Below, in pieces: positions 39,088 through 47,880 of a stretch of 64,000 nucleotides of DNA. The stretch is from Urophycis tenuis. Taxonomy: Eukaryota; Chordata; Actinopteri; Gadiformes; Phycidae. Positions within the stretch are counted from its first letter, which is position 1. Every line of letters begins with the position of its first letter. The notes under the pieces are model-generated. The model did no database searches. It saw nothing but the letters and a program-made list of their open reading frames with translations, and had not been told where the DNA came from. The translations under genes and the position numbers were made by a program. The stretch lies in contig JAXIVH010000044.1 of assembly GCA_036785325.1 (NCBI GenBank), positions 324,501-388,500 of the forward strand, read 5' to 3'.

Positions 39088-39832
39088 GCCCACGGGTCGT
39101 CGAAATAATAAGCTGATTCATGTGTGTTCTGTTGGCTGTGGAAAGAAAATAGCACACAAGTCATACCAAGTCACCTTTATCGTCAGTGATAAACATTAAT
39201 AAATAAACAGTATGGACATTGTATAAACAGTTGTATAAAAAGTGTAAACAGTATGAACAGTGTTCTTATAAAAGATATCAATATCAATACTGATCACGTG
39301 TGTATTTTATATTTCCAGATTAGTTGTTGATGAGCCAGAGCCTGTGACTCCCACCAACCGGCCCGTTCAGCCCACTGCGTTGTCGTCCTCCACCCGGCCG
39401 AAGCCTCCTGCGCCCACCCGCCTCCAGCCGAGGCCTCCTGCTGCGTCAGCCTGTGGCCTGCCCGCCCCCTGTGTCGGCAGCACCCATACCGCTGGTCCTC
39501 CCCGCACAGCCACAGGCCCCCTCCGTCCTGCTTCGTGGGCCATCCTGCAGCTGTCTCTGCAGTCATCGTGTGTCAAAACCATTCAAACTTGTATATGGTA
39601 ACATTTCAAAATGACACCAGCATAAATGAGGACCTTGCAATAGGTTGTGTGTTACAGGACCCCCCTGGCATACAGCTGTATGTCTCTGTGAAGGTGGTTG
39701 TGAAGACCGGCATCCGGCTGAACAAGTACAAGTGCCGGCGAGGCAGCAACTCTCTCGAGGGGTTGCACGCCCACCTCGTTAACGCCGTCCCTTCACAATG
39801 ATGTGGGATCATGCCGTTCCAAGTAAGTGATT

Positions 39833-39835
<3 letters not shown>
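39088..39835 (+). pseudogene. Exon cassette 8 (array edge; nonsense codon in exon B)
   Basis: Exon A starts at 39319 and piece B spans 39658-39822 with donor GTAAGT. In B, CAGCGATGT became CAATGATGT, which turns Arg into a TGA at 39799-39801. KNGIRL is changed to KTGIRL. In piece A, CTTCGTGGGCC replaces the CATCCAGGGCC of other cassettes; the same bases occur in exon C near 58380. After the donor the AC run expands and no satellite follows. This is the right end of the + strand array. Confidence 0.75.
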
Positions 39836-39885
<50 letters not shown>

Positions 39886-39945
39886 GCACATATATACACA
39901 CACACACACGCATATATACACACACATATATATATATATACTTAA
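39836..39945 (+). repeat. CA/TA microsatellite at the array edge
   Basis: A long AC run, interrupted by CGCGCACATATATAC, passes into ACACGCATATAT and TATATATA. It is an expansion of the short AC run found after exon B in each cassette. Confidence 0.95.
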
Positions 39946-41249
39946 ACATAGCTGACCCTTTTTTTCCCCCTTCTCGGGGATTATGCTCCCAGTTTTGATC
40001 TCGGACGTCTGGTCACTTATAGCATATAATAATATTCTATTACTGTTAAGCCAACTATGAATAATAAAACAGGCCAAAACATGTTTCCTTTATCATAGCT
40101 ACACATATTACAAAAAAAACGCGTGAAATTCAATGGTATTCAGTGAGGTAAGATAAATTAAATGCGCTGACAGTTCATTTCTCCTGTCAAATGAATTACA
40201 CTGAGGGGGGTTGATCACCACTCCAAGATGGCGGCCCCGCGTCTCGTCAGCCCAGTGGGCAGTAGCGCTCAATGCTGCGTCTATGAGATGGGATGTCTAT
40301 GGCGGGAGCCGGCAAAAACGCCAGCGCAGCGCAAGAAAGTAAAAGCCGGCATCCTCATCTAGCTCTCCTGAAGTTGTGCGGAATCTGGTACCAATTATTC
40401 AAAGACTGAACAGACAGCCGATAAGATTGCTACGTTAAGACTTTGTTGCGAGTGCCACTTGTTGTTGATTGTTGGACGCCGACGAGGCATTGGGGTGCGG
40501 GCGGGGAAAAACATTTGTGTTTGTGCACTGTAGTATCTGCATCCGTGTTGTAAATGTTCACGTGGTAGTACGGAATGTATTGTGGAAACATTGGTTGGTC
40601 AGTTTTATTGTAGTTTGCTTAATTTAGTGATTTAACTCTGTGATGTGGAATACTGTTGTGATGAATTAAGCATAAAGACATGGTTTAAAAAGTGCATAGT
40701 CCTGTTTTCATATGAAATCTGTCTAAAATGGAAACTGAAATTGTGTAATTGCTGAAATTGCACATTGTAATTTGGTAGGAGCGAATATGTATTGTAAATA
40801 TTTATATGGGGAAAATTGGTGCGCTAAACACGCTGCTAACTATTTTACTGTTTAGTGATCCATGTGTTTGGTCACTCAATTTAATTCATCGTGGCTCTCG
40901 TAGTTTAAAATGTAGGCTAAATTAATATCTGTGATGGATTCAAGCTAAAATGTTGAATTAGAAAAATTTGGTTATTTATATACATGTTTGTGTCAAGTCA
41001 AGCTAGTCAAGTCAAGTCAAGATAATTGATCATTATTGATTCCTGTGTGCCTATTTTTTACAAAAGATGTGCAAATTGGTAAATGGTTGGTGTTTGTTCT
41101 CTGGTTTCTAAGGTTTTTCACCTGTAATGTCTGGGCTACAAAAAGAAGACAAATAAAAACAGATAAGATACAAGAGGCCTGGTCAAACCCAGTTAAACGT
41201 TCAGTATTGGTGTCTCCCTATCAAGTGAGGGTTAAGCACAGTCAAAAAG
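39946..41249. other. Unassigned sequence between array and LINE
   Basis: No gene is recognised. A GC-rich patch at about 40200-40510 carries a YY1-like site and lies next to AT-rich sequence. A TCAAG/GTCAA short repeat lies at 40993-41023. A frame of 75 codons at 41036-41263 has no family I know. The base composition resembles a promoter and first exon, but no transcript evidence is visible. Confidence 0.4.
40225..40235 (+). promoter_or_regulatory. YY1-like site in a GC-rich patch
   Basis: AAGATGGCGGC matches the known YY1 binding core. It lies in a GC-rich patch that also holds GGCCCCGCGTCTCG and GCGGGCGGGG. YY1 sites of this form often lie just downstream of vertebrate start sites and in some LINE 5' ends. 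No downstream gene is evident, so the role is open. Confidence 0.3.
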
Positions 41250-41320
41250 ACAAAGACACTTGACAGGGCCCTTTGAGACCTATACATGTGATTAAGGGCT
41301 ATACAAATAAAATGGACTCA
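41250..41320 (+). mobile_element. 3' end of a truncated fish LINE (L2/CR1-like)
   Basis: GGGCCCTTTGAGACC followed by ATGTGATTAAGGGCTATACAAATAAAATGGACTC has the form of the 3' end of a common fish LINE group: a stem-forming GGGCC...GGGC stretch, then TATACAAATAAAAT and a short tail. No coding part is kept. The family assignment is by recognition only. Confidence 0.5.
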
Positions 41321-41466
41321 AGGCTTCTCTCTCCCTTCTCTGAGGGTCTGTGGACATTCTGTAACACGGTCTCACAAAGCGCTCCTCAGCATGCATGCTG
41401 ATCAGCAGCCATAACTGTACATGCTGACATTGTTGAAGGTCCTGCGTGTAAAAGCTGAGGGCACCT

Positions 41467-41501
41467 CTGCCCTGCTACAGTCGAACTAGGACAGGGCTGA
41501 A
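41467..41501 (-). repeat. Dispersed repeat, CTAGTTCNACTGTNGCAGGGCAG type (copy 1)
   Basis: Read on -, this stretch contains CCTAGTTCGACTGTAGCAGG. The same sequence with few changes occurs on + at 45026, 48406 and 51594. Together with the 45026 copy it forms inverted arms on the two sides of the LINE. The source element is not recognised. Confidence 0.65.
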
Positions 41502-41595
41502 CGTTTGGTGAAGACGTGGGCCGAAAATACATTTTGACAAAAAAAAACATGAGGGGTAAATATGTATTTTTTTCTGTTTTGTGTTTTGTTTTCTT

Positions 41596-44500
41596 TTGTT
41601 TTTGTTTTGTTTTTCCCCCTCCATGAGCTGCCACCTTAACGTGGTGGAGGGGTTTGCGTGTCCCAATGACCCTGGGGGCTATATTGTCGGGGGCTTCATG
41701 CCCCTGGTAGGGTCACCCAAGGCAAACAGGTCCTAGGCGAGGGTCCAGACGAAGAGTGGCTCAAAGACCCCAATGATGAAAAATAACTTTGGCACGGAGT
41801 TTCCCTTGCCCGGATGTGGGTCACCGGGGCCCCCCCCTGGAGCTAGGCCTGGGGGAAGGGCCCGTTGGCGAGCGCCTGGTGGCCGGGTCTACGCCCGCGG
41901 AGCCCGGTCGGGCACAGCCCGAAGGAACGACGCGGGACCCTCTTCCCATGGGTTCACCACCCGTGGGAGGGGCCAAAGGGGTCGGGTGCGATGTGAGCTG
42001 GGCGGCAGCAGGAGGCGGGGACCTGGGCGGTCCGACCCTCAGCTGCAGAAGCTAGCTCTGGGGACGTGGAACGTCACCTCTCTGGCGGGGAAGGAGCCTG
42101 AGCTGGTGTGCGAGGCTGAGAGGTACCGGCTGGACATAGTCGGGCTCACCTCGACACACAGTTTGGGCTCCGGAACCAGCGTCCTTGAGAGGGGTTGGAC
42201 TCTTTTCCACTCTGGAGTTGCCCCTGGGGAGAGGCGCCGAGCGGGGGTGGGAATGCTTATTTCCCCCCGGCTCGGCACCTGTACGTTGGGGTTCACCCCG
42301 GTGGACGAGAGGGTAGCCTCCCTCCGCCTTCAGGTGGGGGGATGGGTCCTGACTGTCGTTTGTGCTTATGCACCGAACGGCAGTTCAGAGTACCCACCCT
42401 TTCTGGAGTCCTTGGAGGGGGTGTTAGAAAGCGCCCCGTCTGGGGACTCCCTTGTTCTGCTGGGGGACTTCAACGCCCATGTGGGCAATGACAGTGAGAC
42501 CTGGAGGGGCGTGATTGGGAGGAACGGTCCCCCTGATCTGAACCCGAGTGGTGTTTTGTTGTTGGACTTCTGTGCTCGTCATGGATTGTCCATAACGAAC
42601 ACCATGTTCAAGCATAAGGGTGTCCACATGTGCACTTGGCACCAGGACACCCTAGGCCGCAGTTCGATGATCGACTTTGTAGTTGTATCATCGGACTTGC
42701 GGCCGCATGTCTTAGACACTCGGGTGAAGAGAGGGGCGGAGCTGTCAACTGATCACCACCTGGTTGCGAGTTGGCTCCGATGGCGGGGGAAGATGCCGGT
42801 CAGACCTGGCAGACCCAAACGTTCTGTGAGGGTCTGCTGGGAACGTCTGGCTGAATCTCCTGTCAGAACGAGCTTCAACTCCCACCTCCGGGAGAGCTTC
42901 AACCATGTCCCGGGGGAGGCGGGGGACATAGAGTCCGAGTGGACCTTGTTCCGTGCCTCCATTGTTGAAGCGGCCGACCGGAGCTGTGGCCGTAAGGTCG
43001 TTGGTGCCTGTCGCGGCGGCAACCCCCGAACCCGCTGGTGGACCCCAGCGGTAAGGGATGCCGTCAAGCTGAAGAAGGAGTCCTACCGGGCCTTTTTGGC
43101 CCATGGGACTCCTGAGGCAGCTGATGGGTACCGGCGGGCCAAGCGGGGCGCGGCGTCGGCGGTTGCGGAGGCAAAAACTCGGGTGTGGGAGGAGTTTGGT
43201 GAGGCCATGGAGAAGGACTTCCGAACGGCTTCGAGGAGGTTCTGGACCACCATCCGGCGTCTCAGGAGGGGGAAGCAGTGCTCTGTCAACACCGTGTATG
43301 GGAGAGACGGGGCACTGCTGACCTCGACTCGGGATGTTGTGAATCGGTGGGGGGAATACTTCGAAGACCTCCTCAATCCCACCAACGCGCCTTCCACTGA
43401 GGAAGCAGGGTCTGGGGACTCGGGGGGGGACTCTCCTATCTCCGGGGCTGAGATCGCCGAGGTGGTTAAAAAGCTCCTCGGTGGCAAGGCCCCGGGGGTG
43501 GACGAGATCCACCCCGAGTTCCTAAAGGCCCTGGATGCTGTGGGGCTGTCTTGGTTGACACGTCTCTGCAGCATCGCGTGGACATCGGGGGCAGTGCCTC
43601 TGGATTGGCAGACCGGGGTTGTGGTTCCCCTCTTCAAAAAGGGGGACCGGAGGGTGTGCTCCAACTACAGGGGGATCACACTCCTCAGCCTCCCCGGTAA
43701 GGTCTATTCGGGGGTCCTGGAGAGGAGGGTCCGTAGGATAGTCGAACCTCGGATTCAGGAGGAGCAATGTGGTTTTCGTTCCGGCCGTGGAACTGTGGAC
43801 CAGCTCTATACCCTTGGCGCGGTACTCGAGGGTGCATGGGAGTTCGCCCAACCAGTCTACATGTGCTTTGTGGACTTGGAGAAGGCGTTCGACCGTGTCC
43901 CTCGGGGAGCCCTGTGGGGGGTGCTCCGGGAGTATGGGGTACCGGGCCCGCTGTTACGGGCCATCGGGTCCCTGTACTCCCGGTGCCAGAGCTTGGTCCG
44001 CATTGCCGGCAGTAAGTCGAGCCTGTTTCCGGTGGGGGTTGGCCTCCGCCAGGGCTGCCCTTTGTCACCGATTCTGTTCACAACTTTTATGGACAGAATT
44101 TCTAGGCGCAGCCAGGGCGTTGAGGGGTTACGGTTCGGTGGCCTCAGGATTGCGTCACTGCTTTTCGCAGATGATCTTGTCCTGTTGGCTTCATCGGGCC
44201 GTGACCTTCAGTTCTCACTGGAGCGGTTCGCAGCCGAATGTGAAGCGGCTGGGATGAGGATCAGCACCTCCAAATCCGAGGCCATGGTTCTCGGCCGGAA
44301 AAGGGTGGAGTGCACTCTCCGGGTCGGGGAGGAGATTCTGCCTCAAGTGGAGGAGTTCAAGTATCTCGGGGTCTTGTTCACGAGTGAGGGGAGGATGGAG
44401 CGGGAGATTGACCGACGGATCGGTGCGGCGTCGGCAGTGATGCGGGCCCTGCACCGGTCCGTCATGGTGAAGAAGGAGCTGAGCCTAAAGGCGAAGCTCT

Positions 44501-44980
44501 CGATTTACCGGTCAATCTACGTTCCTACCCTCACCTATGGTCACGAGCTGTGGGTAGTGACCGAAAGAACGAGATCGCGAATACAAGCGGCCGAAATGAG
44601 TTTCCTCCGCAGGGTGTCCGGGCTCTCCCTTAGAGATAGGGTGAGAAGCTCGGTCATCCGGGAGGGGCTCAGAGTAGAACCGCTGCTCCTCCGCATCGAG
44701 AGGAGCCAGTTGCGGTGGCTCGGGCATCTAGTGAGGATGCCTCCTGGACGCCTCCCTGGGGAGGTGTTCCGGGCACGTCCCTCCGGGAGGAGGCCCCGGG
44801 GAAGACCCAGGACACGCTGGAGGGACTATGTCTCTCGGCTGGCCTGGGAACGCCTCGGGATCCCCCCGGAAGAGCTGGACGAAGTGGCTGGGGAGAGGGA
44901 AGTCTGGGCTTCCCTCCTCAGGCTGCTGCCCCCGCGACCCGACCCCGGATAAGCGGCAGAAATGGATGGATGGATGGATG
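41596..44980 (+). mobile_element. Full-length RTE-like LINE, copy 1
   Basis: The element begins in a T-rich stretch before CCCCCTCCATGAGCTGCC. It has a 5' part of about 150 bp, one long frame (41773-44952), a very short 3' end (AAGCGGCAGAAATGG) and a tail of TGGA repeats. A likely 15-bp target duplication, GTGTTTTGTTTTCTT, lies at 41581-41595 and 44981-44995. Fish LINEs of the RTE group (Rex3-like elements) are known for GATG/TGGA tails. The exact family name should be checked. Copy 2 lies on the other strand at the right edge. Confidence 0.85.
41773..44952 (+). CDS. LINE endonuclease-reverse transcriptase, 1059 residues, open
   Basis: A single protein for target-primed reverse transcription. 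Residues 1-95 are a Gly/Arg-rich leader. An AP-endonuclease-like domain spans about 95-330: GTWNV near 97, CAYAP, LGDFNAH, SMIDFVVV, and STDHH near 324. The reverse transcriptase spans about 600-880: NYRGITLLSLPGKVY, FVDLEKAFDRVP near 697 (catalytic Asp), RQGCPLSPILF, LLFADDLVLL near 797 (catalytic Asp pair), KSEAM and FKYLGVLF. A basic C-terminal part follows (RWLGHLVRMPPGRLPGEVF, then GRPRTRWRDYVSRL). The start ATGATGAAA is shared with copy 2. Oddity: where AP-endonuclease-like LINE domains carry a catalytic Glu in a QET-like motif, this protein reads IVGLTSTHS. The frame has no stop or frameshift, so this copy may be young. The assignment to this protein class is secure; the clade is likely. 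Confidence 0.92.
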   Translation: MMKNNFGTEFPLPGCGSPGPPPGARPGGRARWRAPGGRVYARGARSGTARRNDAGPSSHGFTTRGRGQRGRVRCELGGSRRRGPGRSDPQLQKLALGTWNVTSLAGKEPELVCEAERYRLDIVGLTSTHSLGSGTSVLERGWTLFHSGVAPGERRRAGVGMLISPRLGTCTLGFTPVDERVASLRLQVGGWVLTVVCAYAPNGSSEYPPFLESLEGVLESAPSGDSLVLLGDFNAHVGNDSETWRGVIGRNGPPDLNPSGVLLLDFCARHGLSITNTMFKHKGVHMCTWHQDTLGRSSMIDFVVVSSDLRPHVLDTRVKRGAELSTDHHLVASWLRWRGKMPVRPGRPKRSVRVCWERLAESPVRTSFNSHLRESFNHVPGEAGDIESEWTLFRASIVEAADRSCGRKVVGACRGGNPRTRWWTPAVRDAVKLKKESYRAFLAHGTPEAADGYRRAKRGAASAVAEAKTRVWEEFGEAMEKDFRTASRRFWTTIRRLRRGKQCSVNTVYGRDGALLTSTRDVVNRWGEYFEDLLNPTNAPSTEEAGSGDSGGDSPISGAEIAEVVKKLLGGKAPGVDEIHPEFLKALDAVGLSWLTRLCSIAWTSGAVPLDWQTGVVVPLFKKGDRRVCSNYRGITLLSLPGKVYSGVLERRVRRIVEPRIQEEQCGFRSGRGTVDQLYTLGAVLEGAWEFAQPVYMCFVDLEKAFDRVPRGALWGVLREYGVPGPLLRAIGSLYSRCQSLVRIAGSKSSLFPVGVGLRQGCPLSPILFTTFMDRISRRSQGVEGLRFGGLRIASLLFADDLVLLASSGRDLQFSLERFAAECEAAGMRISTSKSEAMVLGRKRVECTLRVGEEILPQVEEFKYLGVLFTSEGRMEREIDRRIGAASAVMRALHRSVMVKKELSLKAKLSIYRSIYVPTLTYGHELWVVTERTRSRIQAAEMSFLRRVSGLSLRDRVRSSVIREGLRVEPLLLRIERSQLRWLGHLVRMPPGRLPGEVFRARPSGRRPRGRPRTRWRDYVSRLAWERLGIPPEELDEVAGEREVWASLLRLLPPRPDPG

Positions 44981-45025
44981 GTGTTTTGTTTTCTTCTTTT
45001 TTTTTCCGGCCGTATCCACCAATTA

Positions 45026-45060
45026 TTCATCCCTGTGCTAGTTCAACTGTGGCAGGGCAG
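45026..45060 (+). repeat. Dispersed repeat (copy 2)
   Basis: It reads CTAGTTCAACTGTGGCAGGG, preceded by CCGTATCCACCAATTATTCATCCCTG. It lies just downstream of the LINE and is the inverted partner of the copy at 41467-41501. Confidence 0.65.
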
Positions 45061-45099
45061 TTCTCTGTGCCATCTCTCTAAATCCACTCCACACCTTCA

Positions 45100-45365
45100 C
45101 GACCTCTCCGATCCTCTTCTGCTATCCAGCTCTCAGCTCCATCTGCCAACCTATCCACCATGGGGGCCAAGAGCTTTCGGCCGATCGGCACCAAACATTC
45201 ACACTTCTGACTCTGTCTCCACCTTTAAATCACGCCTAAAAACACTTATTCCAAGTGGCGTACTCTGTCACACATGCCATAGTTAATTGTTTTTTAACTT
45301 GTCTTGTAAGGTGTCCTTGAGAGCTTTGAAAGGTGTCTTTAAATAAAATGCATTATTATTATTAA
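45100..45365 (+). mobile_element. 5'-truncated L2/Rex1-like LINE 3' end
   Basis: Residues GPRAFGRSAPNI and SDSVSTFKSRLKTLI, in frame at about 45160-45250, match the C-terminal end of reverse transcriptases from fish L2-type LINEs. The 3' end TTGTAAGGTGTCCTTGAGAG, then TTTAAATAAAATGCATTATTATTATT, is the typical stem-forming end with an ATT tail. The rest of the element is missing. The LINE type is well supported; L2 against Rex1 is less certain. Confidence 0.75.
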
Positions 45366-45870
45366 ATGATAGTAAAATGCTGAAGAATGCAGTAGATTGA
45401 AGATAGCAGGCATCAATCCAGAATTGTCATCTTAAGACACAACCTTCTACCAGCTTTGTGAAGCCTTTTAATCTGAGGGTCCAGGGTTCAAGTCCCTGTT
45501 CAGGCAACTGCTTATTCACTTTAGTCAATAGATTGCCATTATGGATTCAGCACTGTCGAAACATGTGCTGCAATCTGCTTTAGGATTATTGACACTTTAC
45601 AGAGACATTGAATTGTAAAGTCAATTATACACGTTGACTCCTTTCACAACCAGCGGCTCAGTGGATGGAGCTGTTGGTGAACTGATCTTGAGTCATGGGT
45701 TCAATTCATGCCAAGAACAATGTGGACTTCCATGTTTTTACAACAAACACTAACATGTGGATTGTAACGTACAGTAGAACCTCCCGCACAAGCCTTGTTG
45801 GTGTCTCTGTGGCGCAGTTGAGAGAGCTGCTACACATCTGCAGACCATGCATACATACATATAAGCAAAA
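45366..45870 (+). repeat. Decayed tRNA-cluster unit (copy A)
   Basis: It follows the same order as the units at 48618 and 49778: CTGAAGAATGCAGTAGATTG, AAGACACAACCTTCTAC, a tRNA-Lys remnant, ATTGAATTGTAAAGTCAATT, a tRNA-like piece (GGCTCAGTGGATGGAGCTG), and TACAGTAGAACCTCCCGCAC. It then adds GTCTCTGTGGCGCAGTTG. It is more diverged than the other two units. Confidence 0.75.
45463..45505 (+). pseudogene. tRNA-Lys relic with D arm deleted
   Basis: GCC is followed directly by TTTTAATCTGAGGGTCCAGG and then the T arm GGTTCAAGTCC and TTCAGGC. Compared with the intact copies, about 29 bases covering the rest of the 5' acceptor strand, the D arm and the 5' half of the anticodon stem are missing. The A box is gone, so transcription as a tRNA is not expected. 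Confidence 0.85.
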
Positions 45871-46150
45871 AAAAAGTCATTTGTAAAAAATATATGTATT
45901 TTTATTTTAAAGGGAAAAAACACCTCCAAGTGCAAAGTTAGTTACCCAACAACTTAGTTGCATGTTGGGTTTTTTCTGTTTTTTTTTTTTTTTTACAAAT
46001 ATAATTTAGTTTTTATCCCTTAGGTTAAACAAAAACAAAAGCGGTAACTATGTAGTTTTTTTCCTTTGTACATTTTTTTTGTTGCCATAAAATCATAAGG
46101 GGTAACTGACATTCTCTCCTGTTTGTTTTACAAATATGACTTTGCATGCC
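45871..46150. other. AT-rich spacer
   Basis: A- and T-runs (AAAAAAAAAGTC, a T run near 45980, TTTTTTTTGTTGCC) and the short inverted pair CCCAACAACTTAGTTGCATGTTGGG around 45942-45966. No gene or known element is seen. Confidence 0.4.
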
Positions 46151-46325
46151 CTCTCGTTTGAAGAGCTCTGCTCATGTCGGTCCATGTTCCTCTGGCCCCG
46201 GGTCCAGGAGGTGGCGCTGGCCCGGGTGGTGGCCCGGGCTGAGCTGTCTGTGGTGGACCTGGAGTCCCAGCGTGTGCAGGACCGGCTGGTCCACAGATGC
46301 ACCTTCGCTCCCGGGGAACTTCTGG

Positions 46326-47267
46326 GTGCGTTACACACACACACACACACACTCATAAAATTAATATCAATATTGGCTCAATGAGACCATAACATATAAA
46401 GGACGCCACACAAGTTTTAAAGTTTGCAAAAAAGATTCTTTATTGAAAAGTAGCAACGGGAAAAAAGGGAAAAAATGAACCCTTAAAGTAATAAACCAAA
46501 AAGAGATGGAGACCACGGTCAAAAGGAACAAGAGGGGGAAACACCGGGCCAGCCACGCTGTGGGCCGTCGCACCCTGCACCTCCACACTAACTAGAAACA
46601 CAGGGCTAACATAACAAAAAACACCAAACAGGACTACCAGAGATCTCCAACTAAAATAAGAAAACTCTGCCATGTTGGACAGAGGGGAAAATGGGTTACT
46701 TCAGCTCTAGTAGTAGAGAACACAAACCTTCCCCTGCTGCTGCTGCTGCTGTGTTTGTGAGAGAGAGCTCAGCCTCCCTCCTCCTCCTCTTTAACCCCTT
46801 CCTGATTACCAAATTGATTACCACCTATGGGGGAAGGAGCAACAAGGGAGGACAGGAGGGAGACCAGCAGCCCCAAAAAGAAAACACAATACAGTCCCAG
46901 GTGTATAACACCCCCACTACCTGGCCACACATAACAGCAACAACAGAGCACACACACCCCGCACCCGAGGCCATGAAGAGTGCAGAGCGGTCAGCTCCCC
47001 TGCAGGCTGTCCCACGCTGCACCTTCCAGTGAGGTGGTGATGTCTCACTGAGGAGCAGGTAGTGGCGAGGTCTTGAGTCTCTGTAGGAGGAGCTACAGGT
47101 GTCTGCTCTCCCCGTCCCTCCCCCCCTGTGTGTGTCACCCACCGGGAGACAGCGGTGGTCTCCCGGTGGTTGGCGCAGAACCAAGCCTGTGACGCCCCGC
47201 CTGCTGGCAGACCGCTGAATGTTTGTGTGGGTGGGTGGGGGTTCTTTTTTGCCAGCCTGCTTGCCAG
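46326..47267. other. Intron of the ZP fragment, with unassigned insert
   Basis: It holds a CA run (46329-46352), a purine/pyrimidine-skewed stretch with TTTATTG on + (AATAAA read on -) near 46440, a GCT repeat near 46740, and a perfect hairpin at 47138-47168. A few Arg/Pro-rich frames occur on both strands and have no family I recognise. Confidence 0.5.
47138..47168. repeat. Perfect 12-bp hairpin
   Basis: CCACCGGGAGAC and GTCTCCCGGTGG are exact inverted copies separated by 7 bases (AGCGGTG). Confidence 0.85.
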
Positions 47268-47424
47268 AAGGACGTGTGGTGGCGGTGGTGGACACCACCC
47301 ACGCCGCTCCACCCGTGCGGCCCGACCGCACCACCCTGGCGAACCCCGCTGCGTTCCCCTGGAAACGGACAGCGCGCGGGCGCTGTTTGTCTTCGGCGTG
47401 GAGTCCTGTGGCACCACCCTGACG

Positions 47425-47458
47425 GTACGTGCGTGTGCGTGTGTGTGTGTGTGTGCGT

Positions 47459-47495
<37 letters not shown>

Positions 47496-47496
47496 C
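47425..47496 (+). repeat. GT microsatellite
   Basis: A GT run with GC interruptions starts directly at the donor GTACGTGCGTG after ZP exon b. Confidence 0.95.
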
Positions 47497-47880
47497 GGTC
47501 ACAGAACCTTCTCATTCCTTGTTCAGTGACTTTTTGTCGCACGTTCTTCCCTTGGCAGACCGAGGGTGATCTGCTGGTTTACCAGAACCAGGTGAGGTAC
47601 CAGCAGGACTTCCTCCCCGGCCAGGCGGACCCGCTGATACACCGAGACTCGCTGTACAGGTGGTGGCCCCCCCCTCTCGCTTTGTTCCCCTATGCTGTGT
47701 GTGTGTGACCTTTGACCTCCTCCTCCTCCTCCGGGCCGCAGCAGGCTGACCCTCTAGTGCCGCTACCCGACGACGGACTCCAGAATCCTCTTCCCGCCCC
47801 CCCCGCGGGGACCCCCCTGCTCCTCCTGCTCCTCCTGCTGCCCATGAGAACACAGAGGAGCGTTGAGCTGACAGAGACTG

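Larger units (their letters stand above)
46155..47790 (+). pseudogene. ZP-domain gene fragment (frameshift and nonsense)
   Basis: Four exon pieces with matching phases spell part of a zona pellucida N-type domain, the module that polymerises egg-coat proteins outside the cell. Exon a (about 46155-46325) ends CTG G|GTGCGT in phase 1. Exon b (47268-47424) starts AA|GGACGT and reads GRVVAVVDTTHAAPPVRPD, then CVPLETDSARALFVFGVESC after a shift. Exon c (47559-47659) reads TEGDLLVYQNQV and PLIHRDSLYR. Exon d (47745-about 47790) reads LTL, stop, CRYPTTDSRIL. The paired Cys residues (ACVP, ESCGTT, CRYP) and the SCGTT and YQN/YEN motifs are typical. Two lesions are seen: one base missing near 47349 (NPA|CVP) and TAG at 47755-47757 where Gln (CAG) is expected. 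Later exons are not found. It is a pseudogene unless both lesions are assembly errors. Confidence 0.82.

Noticed and set aside
39793..40077. A 94-codon - strand frame over the CA repeat
   Set aside because: It encodes mainly VCVCV from the microsatellite.
42745..43512. Long open frames antisense to the LINE (for example 255 codons on -, and its mirror at 62112-62879)
   Set aside because: They are shadows of the GC-rich LINE coding frame and carry no domain.
46825..47542. Several overlapping Arg/Thr-His-rich frames on - around the GT repeat
   Set aside because: They come from GT/CA microsatellite and GC-rich sequence and overlap the + strand ZP exons.
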